Part shown: positions 15,785 through 24,092 of the stretch, in pieces
How positions within the stretch are numbered: position 1 is the stretch's first letter
How the letters are laid out: every line of letters begins with the position of its first letter
Assembly: GCA_021828865.1 (NCBI GenBank)
Contig: JAJZCW010000011.1
Location: 1-64,000 of the forward strand
Direction: 5' to 3'
DNA length: 64,000 bases
Source of the DNA: Bacillota bacterium
GTDB taxonomy: Bacteria; Bacillota; Bacilli; Alicyclobacillales; SLC66
The notes under the pieces: generated by a model
Databases searched by the model: none
What the model was told of the DNA's origin: nothing
The model's input: only the letters and a program-made list of their open reading frames with translations
Position numbers and translations under genes: made by a program

Positions 15785-16533
15785 GATATCGCCCCCAGCG
15801 TCCACAAAAGCCACTCCATTCCTTCGTTAAAGGCACCGTATAGATCTCCCGTCATGCCACCGAATTTTCTCATCATCCACAGATGATAACAGGCAATTCC
15901 TAAAACTAGGAGACCCGTATCAATTAGAAAATGAGAGAATGGAAGCCACCACAAGGCCAAGCCTAGTGAATATACCGATGCGACGATTAGCGATAAAACT
16001 GGAATTTTTTGTGCATAAAAGCCACTTAGTCCAATCCCATTTCTAGCAGATGGGGAGATGGCCATGATCCAAATCATCCCGAGTCGAGAATAAAGTGGAG
16101 GTAATAAAAATAACTCCATATGAACCATAGCTAACTTTTTTAGCGCTACCCACTTGCCAAGCAGCACCAATATACCGAGTCCTGCCCCGATCGCGCCAAC
16201 ATGACTGTCTTTCATTATCTCTAACGCTTGCTCTCTTGGTTTGCGGCTGCCAAGCGCATCACCGAGGTCCATCACCCCATCAAGATGCAGTAAGCCTGTC
16301 AAAAGTGTCAGTGCCACAATAGCCATAAAAGCCGCAATTTCACGACCAAAAATGGGACCTGTCAGGCGCTCCACTAGCCATGCAATGGCACCAAGTAATA
16401 GCCCTACGGCAGGAAAGAAAACGATACTCCTTCGCAAATCCTCATCTTCAACATTGCTTAATCGAAGAATCGGTATCACCGTTAAAAAATTAATGGCAAG
16501 CATCAGCCACTTCAGAAGCTTAATCGCCACCAC
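15781..16533 (-). CDS. cobS: Cobalamin synthase (adenosylcobinamide-GDP ribazoletransferase)
   Basis: The 250-residue membrane protein joins adenosylcobinamide-GDP with alpha-ribazole or its phosphate. The signatures are FLTVIPI near the N-terminus, GLLHLDGVMDLGDALGSRKPRE (acidic metal-binding motif, residues about 80-100) and GGMTGDLYGAFNE near the C-terminus. Six or seven helices are predicted. The start appears to be GTG at 16533, with AGGAAG before it; it overlaps cbiB by 22 nt and cobD by 4 nt. Its acceptor in this organism would be alpha-ribazole phosphate from the CblS-like kinase. Confidence 0.93.
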   Translation of the reverse strand: MVAIKLLKWLMLAINFLTVIPILRLSNVEDEDLRRSIVFFPAVGLLLGAIAWLVERLTGPIFGREIAAFMAIVALTLLTGLLHLDGVMDLGDALGSRKPREQALEIMKDSHVGAIGAGLGILVLLGKWVALKKLAMVHMELFLLPPLYSRLGMIWIMAISPSARNGIGLSGFYAQKIPVLSLIVASVYSLGLALWWLPFSHFLIDTGLLVLGIACYHLWMMRKFGGMTGDLYGAFNEGMEWLLWTLGAIS

Positions 16534-17474
16534 CCACTTCCTAACAAAAAAAGCATCAAGATTACCAAAACGACAACACCATTGATGATTAATCTCGTTT
16601 GCTCGATATCCTCCTGACGCAGTGGGCGAGTATCATCCCCTAAATAGTCACGAAAGGAAATTTCACCATGATAACTGTTGTATCCACCAAGCCGTACACC
16701 GAGGGTACCTGCAACAATGGCTTCAGGGATTCCGCCATTGGGGCTAGGGTGTTTTCTCGCATCTCGAACCAACACGCGATAAGCCGATCGCACATTTTTA
16801 TTCATAAAAAATAGTACGACAAGCAAGAAAATACCCGTGACACGCGCCGGAATCCAGTTAAAAGCATCATCCAGCTTTGCCGATAGGAAGCCAAAATCGC
16901 GATACCGTTCACGCTTGTATCCCACCATTGAATCGAGCGTATTGGCGGCCCGGTAAGCCATCGCTAGTGGTGCCTGCCCAATCAAGCTATAAATCACCGG
17001 GGCGATAATGCCGTCTACTAAATTTTCTGCCAGTGTCTCCACCGTGGCTCGGATGACCTCTTTTTCGCTAAGATTCGCAGTATCACGACCCACGATCATC
17101 CCCACTTCATTTCGCGCCGCCTCCAGACCTTCATTGGTTAATGTAATGGCCACACGTTGCCCTGCTTCTATTAACCCTTTCCAGGCAATGGTCGTGGAGA
17201 TAAGCCATATATTCACCACTACGGCAAGTATTAATGATATCCGTGCTGCAAGAAGGATGATTCCCCATGTAATGAGCGCTGACGCGATCACTACGAGTCC
17301 AGCCATGAAACCACCAAGCCATCGCCTTTTACCTGATGAAAACGCAGGACGGTTCCATTTAGCTTCTAGGTAACTGATGAGTTGTCCTATGATCTGTACC
17401 GGATGAATCCATCGTTTCGGATCACCGATCAGACGATCGACAAAAAGGGCCGCTAAAACAAGTTCACCGTTCAT
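16512..17474 (-). CDS. cbiB: Adenosylcobinamide-phosphate synthase CbiB
   Basis: The 320-residue integral membrane protein is of the CbiB/CobD(Pseudomonas) family and attaches aminopropanol phosphate to adenosylcobyric acid. Characteristic segments are LFVDRLIGDPKRWIHPVQIIG at the N-terminus, ATVETLAENLVDGIIAP in the middle, AYRAANTLDSMVGYKRERY and HPSPNGGIPEAIVAG near the C-terminus. Four to five membrane spans are predicted. ATG at 17474 overlaps the cobU stop at 17471 (ATGA). Confidence 0.95.
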   Translation of the reverse strand: MNGELVLAALFVDRLIGDPKRWIHPVQIIGQLISYLEAKWNRPAFSSGKRRWLGGFMAGLVVIASALITWGIILLAARISLILAVVVNIWLISTTIAWKGLIEAGQRVAITLTNEGLEAARNEVGMIVGRDTANLSEKEVIRATVETLAENLVDGIIAPVIYSLIGQAPLAMAYRAANTLDSMVGYKRERYRDFGFLSAKLDDAFNWIPARVTGIFLLVVLFFMNKNVRSAYRVLVRDARKHPSPNGGIPEAIVAGTLGVRLGGYNSYHGEISFRDYLGDDTRPLRQEDIEQTRLIINGVVVLVILMLFLLGSGWWRLSF

Positions 17475-18007
17475 AGATGGAAAGAGGATTGCGAAGCCTT
17501 AATATCAAGCGGAATTCCAGCAATGGTGAGGTAAACATGATCAGCCATTTGTGCGATGTATTGGTGCATTCTCCCCAAATGATCCCGGTACAGCCTGCTG
17601 AGTGGATCTCCCGGTACAATCCCCATCCCCACCTCGTTGCTAACAACAATCCAGGACTTTGTGGTTTCTTGCAATACACATTTAAGGTCACCCATTTTGT
17701 CCTCTACATCTAAACCCTGCATCATCCAATTGGTGAGAAGCAAAGAAAGGCACTCTATCAGCACCACTGAGTGCTGCTGTTGTTCCTCTAGCCACCTCGC
17801 CACCTCCAATGGTTCTTCTACTGTTTGGAAGCGGAGGCTGCGATTTTTTTGATGGTGCGCAATCCTTTCCTTCATCTCTTCATCAAAGCCCTGAGAAGTG
17901 GCCAAATAGACAAGCGGCAAGGATTCTTTGTCCGCGACTGTAAGCGCTAATTCCTCTGCAATGCGACTTTTTCCACTTCGTGCTCCGCCAATCACCAAGG
18001 CTCTCAT
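17471..18007 (-). CDS. cobU: Adenosylcobinamide kinase / guanylyltransferase CobU
   Basis: The 178-residue bifunctional enzyme phosphorylates adenosylcobinamide and transfers GMP to it. The P-loop is GGARSGKS (residues 7-14), and the guanylylated histidine lies in RIAHHQKNRS. VVSNEVGMGIVPGDPLSRLYRDHLG is the typical C-terminal signature. GGGGGGC before ATG and 33 nt separate it from btuC. It forms one unit with cbiB, cobS and cobD downstream. Confidence 0.94.
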   Translation of the reverse strand: MRALVIGGARSGKSRIAEELALTVADKESLPLVYLATSQGFDEEMKERIAHHQKNRSLRFQTVEEPLEVARWLEEQQQHSVVLIECLSLLLTNWMMQGLDVEDKMGDLKCVLQETTKSWIVVSNEVGMGIVPGDPLSRLYRDHLGRMHQYIAQMADHVYLTIAGIPLDIKASQSSFHL

Positions 18008-18040
18008 GCCTTCGTTTGCCCCCCATCAAAAACAATTGAC

Positions 18041-19057
18041 CTACCGCCTCATTTTTACAGTAAAACCTTGTTGTTGCTTGCTTAACAAGTAGAGAAAAAA
18101 CGGAGCGCCAAAGGCGGATGTTACAATCCCTACATTCAGTTCCAGTGGTAAGAATGCCATGCGGGCGACCAAGTCCGCCGCCATGAGTAAAATCGCTCCT
18201 CCTAACGCCGAAGCGGGTATCAAATAGCGATGAGCAGGCCCGATCAGCATTCGGAGAACGTGGGGAACCATCAACCCCACGAATCCAATGACGCCTGTGA
18301 AACTGACGCAGACCCCTACCATCAGTGCAGAGATCAAAAGAGTCAAACGCTTGACCCTTTGCAAATGGACTCCCACACCATGCGCCTGTTCTTCCCCCAT
18401 CGAAATCAAATCATATTCGGAAGAAAAAAAGGTAAGGAGTGCCACGCAAACAATAACCACACCGCCGATGATCCATACATGAGACCACGTACTTCCGTCA
18501 AGTCCGCCCATCAGCCAGAAGAGCATCTGTTGCATGGTTTCTAGTGGTGACAACGTTAAAATCATACTGATGAGCGCACTTGTGAACGCGTTGATCGCGA
18601 CTCCCGCCAGAATCAACGAATACATCGAGGTCTGCCCATTTCGCGTGGAGAGTCGATAGGTAAGTTCCATTGTGATCAGTCCTGCGATAAATGCGGTCAA
18701 TGGAGTCAACCACGAAAAAGCACTGATTGTTCCCCATTCCATGACAGCTACCGCCCCCAATGCGCCACCGCTAGACACACCGATGATCGCAGGATCCGCG
18801 AGCGGATTACGAAATATTGCCTGGAGTACAGCACCTGTTACCGCCAAACCCGCTCCGACAAGTGCGGCAACAAAAAGCCTGGGAAGTCGAATATCTCCGA
18901 GCACTACGGGATTAATCCCGCGCGAACCATGTACATACTGCCATAGTCCTGTGGGTATTTGAGCAAAGGGAATGGGTACTGGACCAAGAGACAGTTCCAG
19001 TACAGCGACTACGATGAAGAGAACCCCCAAGCCCCAAAACCACCATTTTTGTTTCAT
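18041..19057 (-). CDS. btuC: Vitamin B12 ABC transporter permease
   Basis: The 338-residue permease is of the FecCD/BtuC family with about ten helices. Typical motifs are RLPRLFVAALVGAGLAVTGAVLQAIFRNPLADPAIIGVSSG (residues about 58-98, shown here as the family anchor) and GVIGFVGLMVPHVLRML near residue 270. It pairs with BtuF, whose gene overlaps it by 4 nt, and with the ATPase encoded at 9.9-10.7 kb. Because the gene is under the B12 riboswitch, corrinoid is the expected substrate rather than iron-siderophore. Confidence 0.92.
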   Translation of the reverse strand: MKQKWWFWGLGVLFIVVAVLELSLGPVPIPFAQIPTGLWQYVHGSRGINPVVLGDIRLPRLFVAALVGAGLAVTGAVLQAIFRNPLADPAIIGVSSGGALGAVAVMEWGTISAFSWLTPLTAFIAGLITMELTYRLSTRNGQTSMYSLILAGVAINAFTSALISMILTLSPLETMQQMLFWLMGGLDGSTWSHVWIIGGVVIVCVALLTFFSSEYDLISMGEEQAHGVGVHLQRVKRLTLLISALMVGVCVSFTGVIGFVGLMVPHVLRMLIGPAHRYLIPASALGGAILLMAADLVARMAFLPLELNVGIVTSAFGAPFFLYLLSKQQQGFTVKMRR

Positions 19058-19980
19058 GCGTGACGTGGGAATAGAACCTGATGCAAATCACGGACCGCAT
19101 TGACCGCGAATTGAGATACAGAAGCCAAATCTGCACTATTGATCAAGTACAACCTGTGATGTTTGATGGCACTAACCGTCTGCAAAGCAGGGTTTTTTGC
19201 TATTTTATCCAAAAATACTCCATCATCTGTAGAATCGATAATGACTTGGGGGTTCATTTTGACGATTTCCTCATCAGTAATCTTTTGCCATCCATTTAAT
19301 CCTTTGGCGACGTTGACGCCGCCAGCATCGACAATGACATCATTCACTGTCGTCTGACGACCCGCTGCAAAACCATAGGAACTATAATCCAGCACTGTAG
19401 GATGCACTAATCCTTTATCCATTTTCAAAAAAGATTGTATTTGAATTTGCATTCGATGCACGATGACTTTCGCCTTCGGTAGTGTCCCGGTTAGTTGACC
19501 TACCACTTCGATATTCTGTTCAATATTGGCAATGGAGTTAAAGTTAGTGAATTCATAAACAGGTATTCCCGTCTGTTCGATTTGACTCACCACCCCCGGT
19601 GCTACATATGACGCCATCAATACCAGATCCGGATGCACTGCCAACACCTGCTCCGCGTTGGCATTGCCAATCGCTGGAATTCCCTTCGCAAAATGAACGA
19701 TGTTCGAATACAATGGATCAGAAGCGAAAGAGGTGACCATGGCAATGTCCTTTTTGGGCACGAGCGCTGATAATATTTCGTCAGTACCTTCCGTCACCGA
19801 TGCGATGTGCACTGGTTTTTTCTGCACGGTTACCCAGTGTCCCGACTGGTCTTTTATATGCAATGGAAAAGCGGATTTGGTCTTCACATAATGGTGATGG
19901 TGGTGGGTAGCCGCAAGACTCGTTCCTGTCGCAGAGATGGTAAGTAATACACCCAGTAGCAGCACAACCGATTTTTTCAT
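19054..19980 (-). CDS. btuF: Vitamin B12 substrate-binding protein
   Basis: The 308-residue periplasmic-binding fold protein has a signal peptide (residues 1-25, ending SLAA) but no obvious lipobox; the mature N-terminus has five consecutive histidines. The fold is visible in KKPVHIASVTEGTDEILSAL, AEQVLAVHPDLVLM, EFTNFNSIANIEQNI and GVNVAKGLNGWQKITDEEIVKMNPQVII, the usual helical-backbone type of class III binding proteins. AAGGGAAG lies 8 nt before ATG at 19980; the frame continues upstream only into the riboswitch terminator. It is the first gene behind the B12 riboswitch. Confidence 0.9.
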   Translation of the reverse strand: MKKSVVLLLGVLLTISATGTSLAATHHHHHYVKTKSAFPLHIKDQSGHWVTVQKKPVHIASVTEGTDEILSALVPKKDIAMVTSFASDPLYSNIVHFAKGIPAIGNANAEQVLAVHPDLVLMASYVAPGVVSQIEQTGIPVYEFTNFNSIANIEQNIEVVGQLTGTLPKAKVIVHRMQIQIQSFLKMDKGLVHPTVLDYSSYGFAAGRQTTVNDVIVDAGGVNVAKGLNGWQKITDEEIVKMNPQVIIDSTDDGVFLDKIAKNPALQTVSAIKHHRLYLINSADLASVSQFAVNAVRDLHQVLFPRHA

Positions 19981-20005
19981 AATTATTCTTCCCTTCAATA
20001 GCCAA

Positions 20006-20033
20006 TAAAAAAACTCCGTCCCGCAGACAGAGT
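20006..20033 (-). terminator. Riboswitch-controlled intrinsic terminator before btuF
   Basis: On the minus strand ACTCTGTC-TGCGG-GACGGAGT forms an 8-bp stem (one G-U pair) followed by seven T residues. It lies between the B12 aptamer and the btuF ribosome site, so B12 binding is expected to end transcription here. Confidence 0.85.
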
Positions 20034-20087
20034 GGTGGTGACACATGTAGTTGTGTCAGACACACTGCTACCTTTTCCGCGAAGGTT

Positions 20088-20262
20088 CAGTATCGACCAA
20101 TTCAGGCAGGTCTCCTGACTTTCAGCAATGGACGCTTTGTGCCTTCCCACAATTTCGCAGTGGCACCTAGCCTTGAATAACGCTGATCACAGTGGCGGGA
20201 CCGTACCGGATTTACACCGGATTCCCTATTCTCTCAATTAAATGAGCACCTGAATCGCTATG
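20088..20262 (-). promoter_or_regulatory. Cobalamin (B12) riboswitch
   Basis: Read on the minus strand, the element opens with AGGTGCTC, continues with GGGAATCCGGTGTAAATCCGG and the core GTCCCGCCACTGTGATC, and ends with the B12 box AAAGTCAGGAGACCTGCC. These match the conserved blocks of adenosylcobalamin riboswitches. The aptamer is followed about 60 nt later by an intrinsic terminator, then btuF, so repression by B12 probably occurs by premature termination of the btuF-btuC-cobU-cbiB-cobS-cobD unit. Confidence 0.95.
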
Positions 20263-20299
20263 AAATTATCCTTATCTTACGCATGTCAGCGATAAAAAG

Positions 20300-21814
20300 T
20301 CAAACCGACATGTCCGCGCCCGCTAATTCAAACAATCGTTTTCTATCGACATGAGTGAGAACCGTTTCCGCCAACCGCTCAATCGAAGCCTCTTCCATTT
20401 GTTCGTAAGAAAGAGTCACCTCGAGTTTATCCCACCCTTTTGCACCGCGAATAAGGTTTAGCCAACCCAATCGAAAGTGGTCATTGTGAAGGAGGTGATG
20501 CAAGTAAGTCCCGATCAAGCGCCCATCGTGGCCCATCGCCCCATCCGCTTGTCCTATCTCGTTGATCATCGCAAATGGACGACCCTTTTCTTCGCGCCAA
20601 TTCGTGACCCCCATATGCATTTCATACCCGGTAATCCTTTGTTCATAAAAGAGATCACCAAGTGTTGCACTCACCCAGCGAGTTGCTTTTTTCCCAGTGA
20701 TGGAGGTGGTCATCGGAAATAACCCTAGTCCATCAATATGTACCAGGGTAGACTCCACTTGGTCGCGATCTTCCAGCGCGTCACCCATCATCTGAAACCC
20801 GCCACATATCCCCAGCACAAAACCGCCTTTTTTAAGTAGTGCGCGTAATTCACGATCCATTTCGCGCTCCATCATCCACTCCCTGTCAGCGAGCGTACTC
20901 TTGCTTCCTGGCAAAATAATCGCATCTACGCGATGCATCTCTTCCGCCTTCGTCACCCACACCACATCAATGTCAGGATCATGCACCAATGGATCAAAGT
21001 CGGAAAAATTCGCAAGGTGTGGCCATCGCAAAATCCCAATTCGCAGACGCTGGTTTTGATCACTTTGAACACCCTGTTTTTCAAAATAAGAAACAGCAAG
21101 CGAATCTTCTTCTGCGATCGCGAGATCCGGAAGATAAGGAATGACGCCGAGCACCGGTACCCCAGTGTGCTCCTCCAGCCACTTTTTCCCTTCTTCAAAT
21201 AACTGCGGGTCCCCACGAAAACGATTGATGAGGATCCCCTTTACTCGCTCCCTCTCTTTACTTTCAAGCAATTGGAGCGTTCCGACAACGGAGGCAAAGA
21301 CCCCCCCGCGATCGATATCGGCGACGAGAATCACGTCAGCGTTCGCCATTTCCGCTACTCTCATATTAGCCAGGTCATATGCCTTCAAATTCATTTCCAC
21401 GGGGCTACCTGCCCCCTCGATGATGATCAACTCATAATCAGCCGCCAACTGTTCATAAGATGATGTGATGGCTTGCCAAAGCGCCTGTTTTCGATTCAAA
21501 TAATACTCTTTGGCCTCCATATTCCCGATCGCCACACCATTTAGCACCACCTGTGAGTGATGATTACCCGTGGGCTTCAGTAGCACCGGATTGAAAAGGG
21601 GGCTCGGGTCAATACCTGCCGCATGAGCCTGCACCTCCTGGGCTCGTCCCATCTCCAAACCATCTGGCGTGACGGCAGCATTGAGTGACATATTCTGCGA
21701 CTTGAAAGGCGCCACGCGTAACCCCGCTTCAGAAAAAATCCGGCAAAGTGCCGTCGCCATCAAACTTTTTCCCACTCCTGAAGACGTTCCAACCACCATA
21801 ATTGCTTTCGCCAT
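20300..21814 (-). CDS. cobQ: Adenosylcobyric acid synthase (glutamine-hydrolysing)
   Basis: The protein of about 504 residues amidates four side chains of the corrin ring. The N-terminal dethiobiotin-synthetase-like ATPase domain has GTSSGVGKS (residues 9-17), FKSQNMSLNA and EGAGSPVEMNL. The C-terminal class I glutaminase domain has the nucleophile Cys in GICGGFQMMG and the His in GTYLHHLLHN. ATG at 21814 fits the usual MAKAIMVVGT start; the upstream frame extends over the preceding gene. It ends just before the riboswitch, so it is in a separate transcript from btuF, with the ferredoxin gene upstream by 12 nt. Confidence 0.95.
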   Translation of the reverse strand: MAKAIMVVGTSSGVGKSLMATALCRIFSEAGLRVAPFKSQNMSLNAAVTPDGLEMGRAQEVQAHAAGIDPSPLFNPVLLKPTGNHHSQVVLNGVAIGNMEAKEYYLNRKQALWQAITSSYEQLAADYELIIIEGAGSPVEMNLKAYDLANMRVAEMANADVILVADIDRGGVFASVVGTLQLLESKERERVKGILINRFRGDPQLFEEGKKWLEEHTGVPVLGVIPYLPDLAIAEEDSLAVSYFEKQGVQSDQNQRLRIGILRWPHLANFSDFDPLVHDPDIDVVWVTKAEEMHRVDAIILPGSKSTLADREWMMEREMDRELRALLKKGGFVLGICGGFQMMGDALEDRDQVESTLVHIDGLGLFPMTTSITGKKATRWVSATLGDLFYEQRITGYEMHMGVTNWREEKGRPFAMINEIGQADGAMGHDGRLIGTYLHHLLHNDHFRLGWLNLIRGAKGWDKLEVTLSYEQMEEASIERLAETVLTHVDRKRLFELAGADMSV

Positions 21815-21825
21815 GCTATTCCACC

Positions 21826-22131
21826 TTATCCCAACTTGATCATCGCATCCCCATAGACAAAAGTCTGGCAAGCCAAGCGATAGCCACTTTGCAATTTCTC
21901 GCCAAGGCGATAGCGCTCATTAAAACTGAATTCGCTCAAGTGCTCGTTACCTTCCATGACCTGAACTACACAAGTCGCACACTTGCCACTATTGCAAAAA
22001 AAATTCATCGGCGCGCCTTGATCCATACAGGACGAAAGCAAATTATCGCCCTCCCTGACTTGACAAGTTAATGCTTCTTTTATTCCACTTCCATATACTT
22101 TTACGAGATGAAATACCTCTATTTGATCCAA
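21826..22131 (-). CDS. 2Fe-2S ferredoxin upstream of cobQ
   Basis: The 101-residue plant/adrenodoxin-like ferredoxin has cluster ligands CNSGKCATC plus a fourth Cys in YRLACQTF; an additional Cys at DNLLSSCMDQG may be a fortuitous residue. The small size and lack of transit sequence indicate a soluble cytoplasmic carrier. It is directly followed by cobQ, so it may deliver electrons for corrinoid cobalt reduction before adenosylation, but this is only suggested by position. No reductase partner is nearby. Confidence 0.85.
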   Translation of the reverse strand: MDQIEVFHLVKVYGSGIKEALTCQVREGDNLLSSCMDQGAPMNFFCNSGKCATCVVQVMEGNEHLSEFSFNERYRLGEKLQSGYRLACQTFVYGDAMIKLG

Positions 22132-22164
22132 ACGATCACCCCATTTTCACTATAATCCATCTCC

Positions 22165-22674
22165 CTAATTGGTCAATAACGTTTCCAGTTGAATTTGGTG
22201 ATGCTGATTTACTTTTTTAATAAATGAATGTAAATCATCCTCATTTTCACATACTGAAACGTGCTCGATCCATGCAAAGCATCTCCCTTTGTAAATGGCG
22301 GACACATAATAAGGAAATTCTTTTCTCGACCTGATGATATACCAACCACTTTTCACACTTCTCCAGGGATTCCGAAACACGGTCATCCACTTTAACCGGG
22401 AACGCTTTTCCCAATCCTGTAAAGCTTGCTGTCTACGAATTTCATCATACATCTCTTTCACTTCGTTAGAATTGGCGAGACAGGCTTTTTGTAACTGCCC
22501 ATCTCTTTTTGCCATTTTTTCAACTTCGCATTGACTATCCGCAAACCAAAAACCAATAATCACAGTTAATGATCCGTCTACCATCCAAGCACAGCCAAAC
22601 CATCGGTAAGATAACGTGAAGATGTCCAAGCACCCAGGTAGGATTCCAAAATAAGCTTCCCAAGTGTTTCCCAT
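22165..22674 (-). CDS. Hypothetical protein, function unknown
   Basis: The product is about 169 residues from ATG at 22674 (AAGGCGGG lies 8 nt before it), or 183 from an upstream start at 22716. A moderately hydrophobic N-terminal part with several Trp residues is followed by a charged helix and a C-terminal domain containing FPYYVSAIYKGRCFAWIEHV and an acidic helix. No recognised motif. The start is uncertain. It lies upstream of the ferredoxin in the same direction with a 33-nt gap and could share its transcript. Confidence 0.55.
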   Translation of the reverse strand: MGNTWEAYFGILPGCLDIFTLSYRWFGCAWMVDGSLTVIIGFWFADSQCEVEKMAKRDGQLQKACLANSNEVKEMYDEIRRQQALQDWEKRSRLKWMTVFRNPWRSVKSGWYIIRSRKEFPYYVSAIYKGRCFAWIEHVSVCENEDDLHSFIKKVNQHHQIQLETLLTN

Positions 22675-22786
22675 AACCAACCCGCCTTGTTCATGCTGTT
22701 TTTCCGAGAGATACACAAAAAATTGTACGTGGGTTGGCCGTTAAAAGGGTGTAGAGATATCGTCTTTCGAGATAAAAAGAATGTAA

Positions 22787-22816
22787 AAACCCTGGGAGTT
22801 TTCACTCTCAGGGTTT
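22787..22816 (-). terminator. Intrinsic terminator after fbaA
   Basis: On the minus strand AACCCTGAGAGT-GAAA-ACTCCCAGGGTT is followed by a T run. It lies 30 nt past the class II aldolase stop. Confidence 0.85.
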
Positions 22817-22845
22817 AGTTGCGCAGAAAACTGGTGCAATATGGA

Positions 22846-23775
22846 TTACGCTTTTCCGTTGCAGCCAAGCACATTGACGATCTTGTGCTTGACGATCTGC
22901 TTCAGTGTATCCCTAGCTGGGGACAAATACTGGCGTGGATCAAAGTGAGAGGGGTTATCTCCCAGGTGCTTTCTCACGGCTGCAGTCATGGCGAGGCGAA
23001 TATCCGAGTCAATGTTGATTTTGCAGACGGCCATAGATGCCGCTTTCCTCAGCATTTCCTCTGGTACACCTTGCGCATTGGACAAATCGCCCCCATACTT
23101 ATTGATCATGTCCACGTATTCCGGGATGACGGAGGAGGCGCCATGCAGAACAATCGGAAATCCTGGAAGCCTTTTTTGAATTTCTTCCAGAATGTCAAAC
23201 CGCAAACGGGGTTCACCCTTAAACTTGAAGGCGCCATGACTGGTGCCAATGGCGATTGCGAGAGAATCAACACCTGTGCGGTTGACGAACTCTTCGACCT
23301 GATCCGGGTCGGTGAATGCGGCGTCCTTGTCTGTCACATTGACCGCATCCTCAATGCCAGCCAGCCTTCCCAATTCGCCTTCTACGACAACGCCTTTATC
23401 ATGCGCATAGTCAACTACCTGTTTTGTCAATCGGATATTTTCTTCGATCGGATGATGGGAACCATCAATCATAACAGAGGTAAATCCCCCATCGATGCAG
23501 GCTTTACATAATTCGAACGTATCGCCATGATCGAGGTGCAGGCTGATCGGAATGTCAGTTTCCATGACTGCCGCTTCCACCAATTTCATCAAATATGTGT
23601 GCTTTGCGTAATTTCTCGCACCATTTGAAACCTGTAGAATTAAAGGTGCTTTTTCTTCTTGGGCCGCTTCGGTGATGCCTTGGATGATTTCCATATTATT
23701 AACGTTAAAGGCCCCAATTGCGTAGCCGCCTTCATACGCTTTTTTAAACATTTCCGTGGTGGTGATTAACGGCAT
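22846..23775 (-). CDS. fba: Class II (zinc-dependent) fructose-bisphosphate aldolase
   Basis: The 309-residue enzyme of glycolysis/gluconeogenesis has zinc ligands visible in SLHLDHGD (His and the catalytic Asp near residue 82), the SHGAFKF His and the VLHGASS His. The INIDSDIR segment near residue 255 is the phosphate-binding end. It could act on tagatose bisphosphate, but length and motifs match the Bacillus FbaA type. An AGGAGAG site precedes ATG. It is flanked by a terminator. With the class I aldolase at 7.7 kb the organism has two unrelated enzymes for one step. Confidence 0.94.
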   Translation of the reverse strand: MPLITTTEMFKKAYEGGYAIGAFNVNNMEIIQGITEAAQEEKAPLILQVSNGARNYAKHTYLMKLVEAAVMETDIPISLHLDHGDTFELCKACIDGGFTSVMIDGSHHPIEENIRLTKQVVDYAHDKGVVVEGELGRLAGIEDAVNVTDKDAAFTDPDQVEEFVNRTGVDSLAIAIGTSHGAFKFKGEPRLRFDILEEIQKRLPGFPIVLHGASSVIPEYVDMINKYGGDLSNAQGVPEEMLRKAASMAVCKINIDSDIRLAMTAAVRKHLGDNPSHFDPRQYLSPARDTLKQIVKHKIVNVLGCNGKA

Positions 23776-23840
23776 GGCATTCTCTCCTTAATTGATTATG
23801 ATTATACATAATACTAGACTACGATATAGTTAAGTCAACA

Positions 23841-24085
23841 TTAATTTGGTTTTACTGTATTTGGGAAGCATACAAATCCAGAGGGAATTCCAAGGTCGAT
23901 CGACATTCTTTCGATCGTTGCGATGACAAGTTCACCCGCCTCATGAATGCTGAGCACTTCTACATTTTCGCCAAGTACTTCGGCAATTTTTGCGAAGCGC
24001 TCTGTATTCGCAATCAAATTGAATTTTCTGACATGCGGGAGCAAGATCGCATTGCATACGTCATGTGGTAAATCATAAATCCGCC
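23841..24085 (-). pseudogene. C-terminal remnant of an iron-containing alcohol dehydrogenase
   Basis: A leftward frame from about 24085 reads RIYDLPHDVCNAILLPHVRKFNL and continues through FNLIANTERFAKIAEVLGENV to GIPSGFVCFPNT. This is the stretch of group III Fe-alcohol dehydrogenases that contains one of the metal-ligand histidines and the following helices. Nothing upstream of it is homologous: the frame runs into the end of the next gene, and about two thirds of a normal 385-residue enzyme is absent. The stop at 23841 comes soon after the GIPSG block, so the C-terminus is also lost. Confidence 0.8.
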
Positions 24086-24092
24086 ATTTTTT

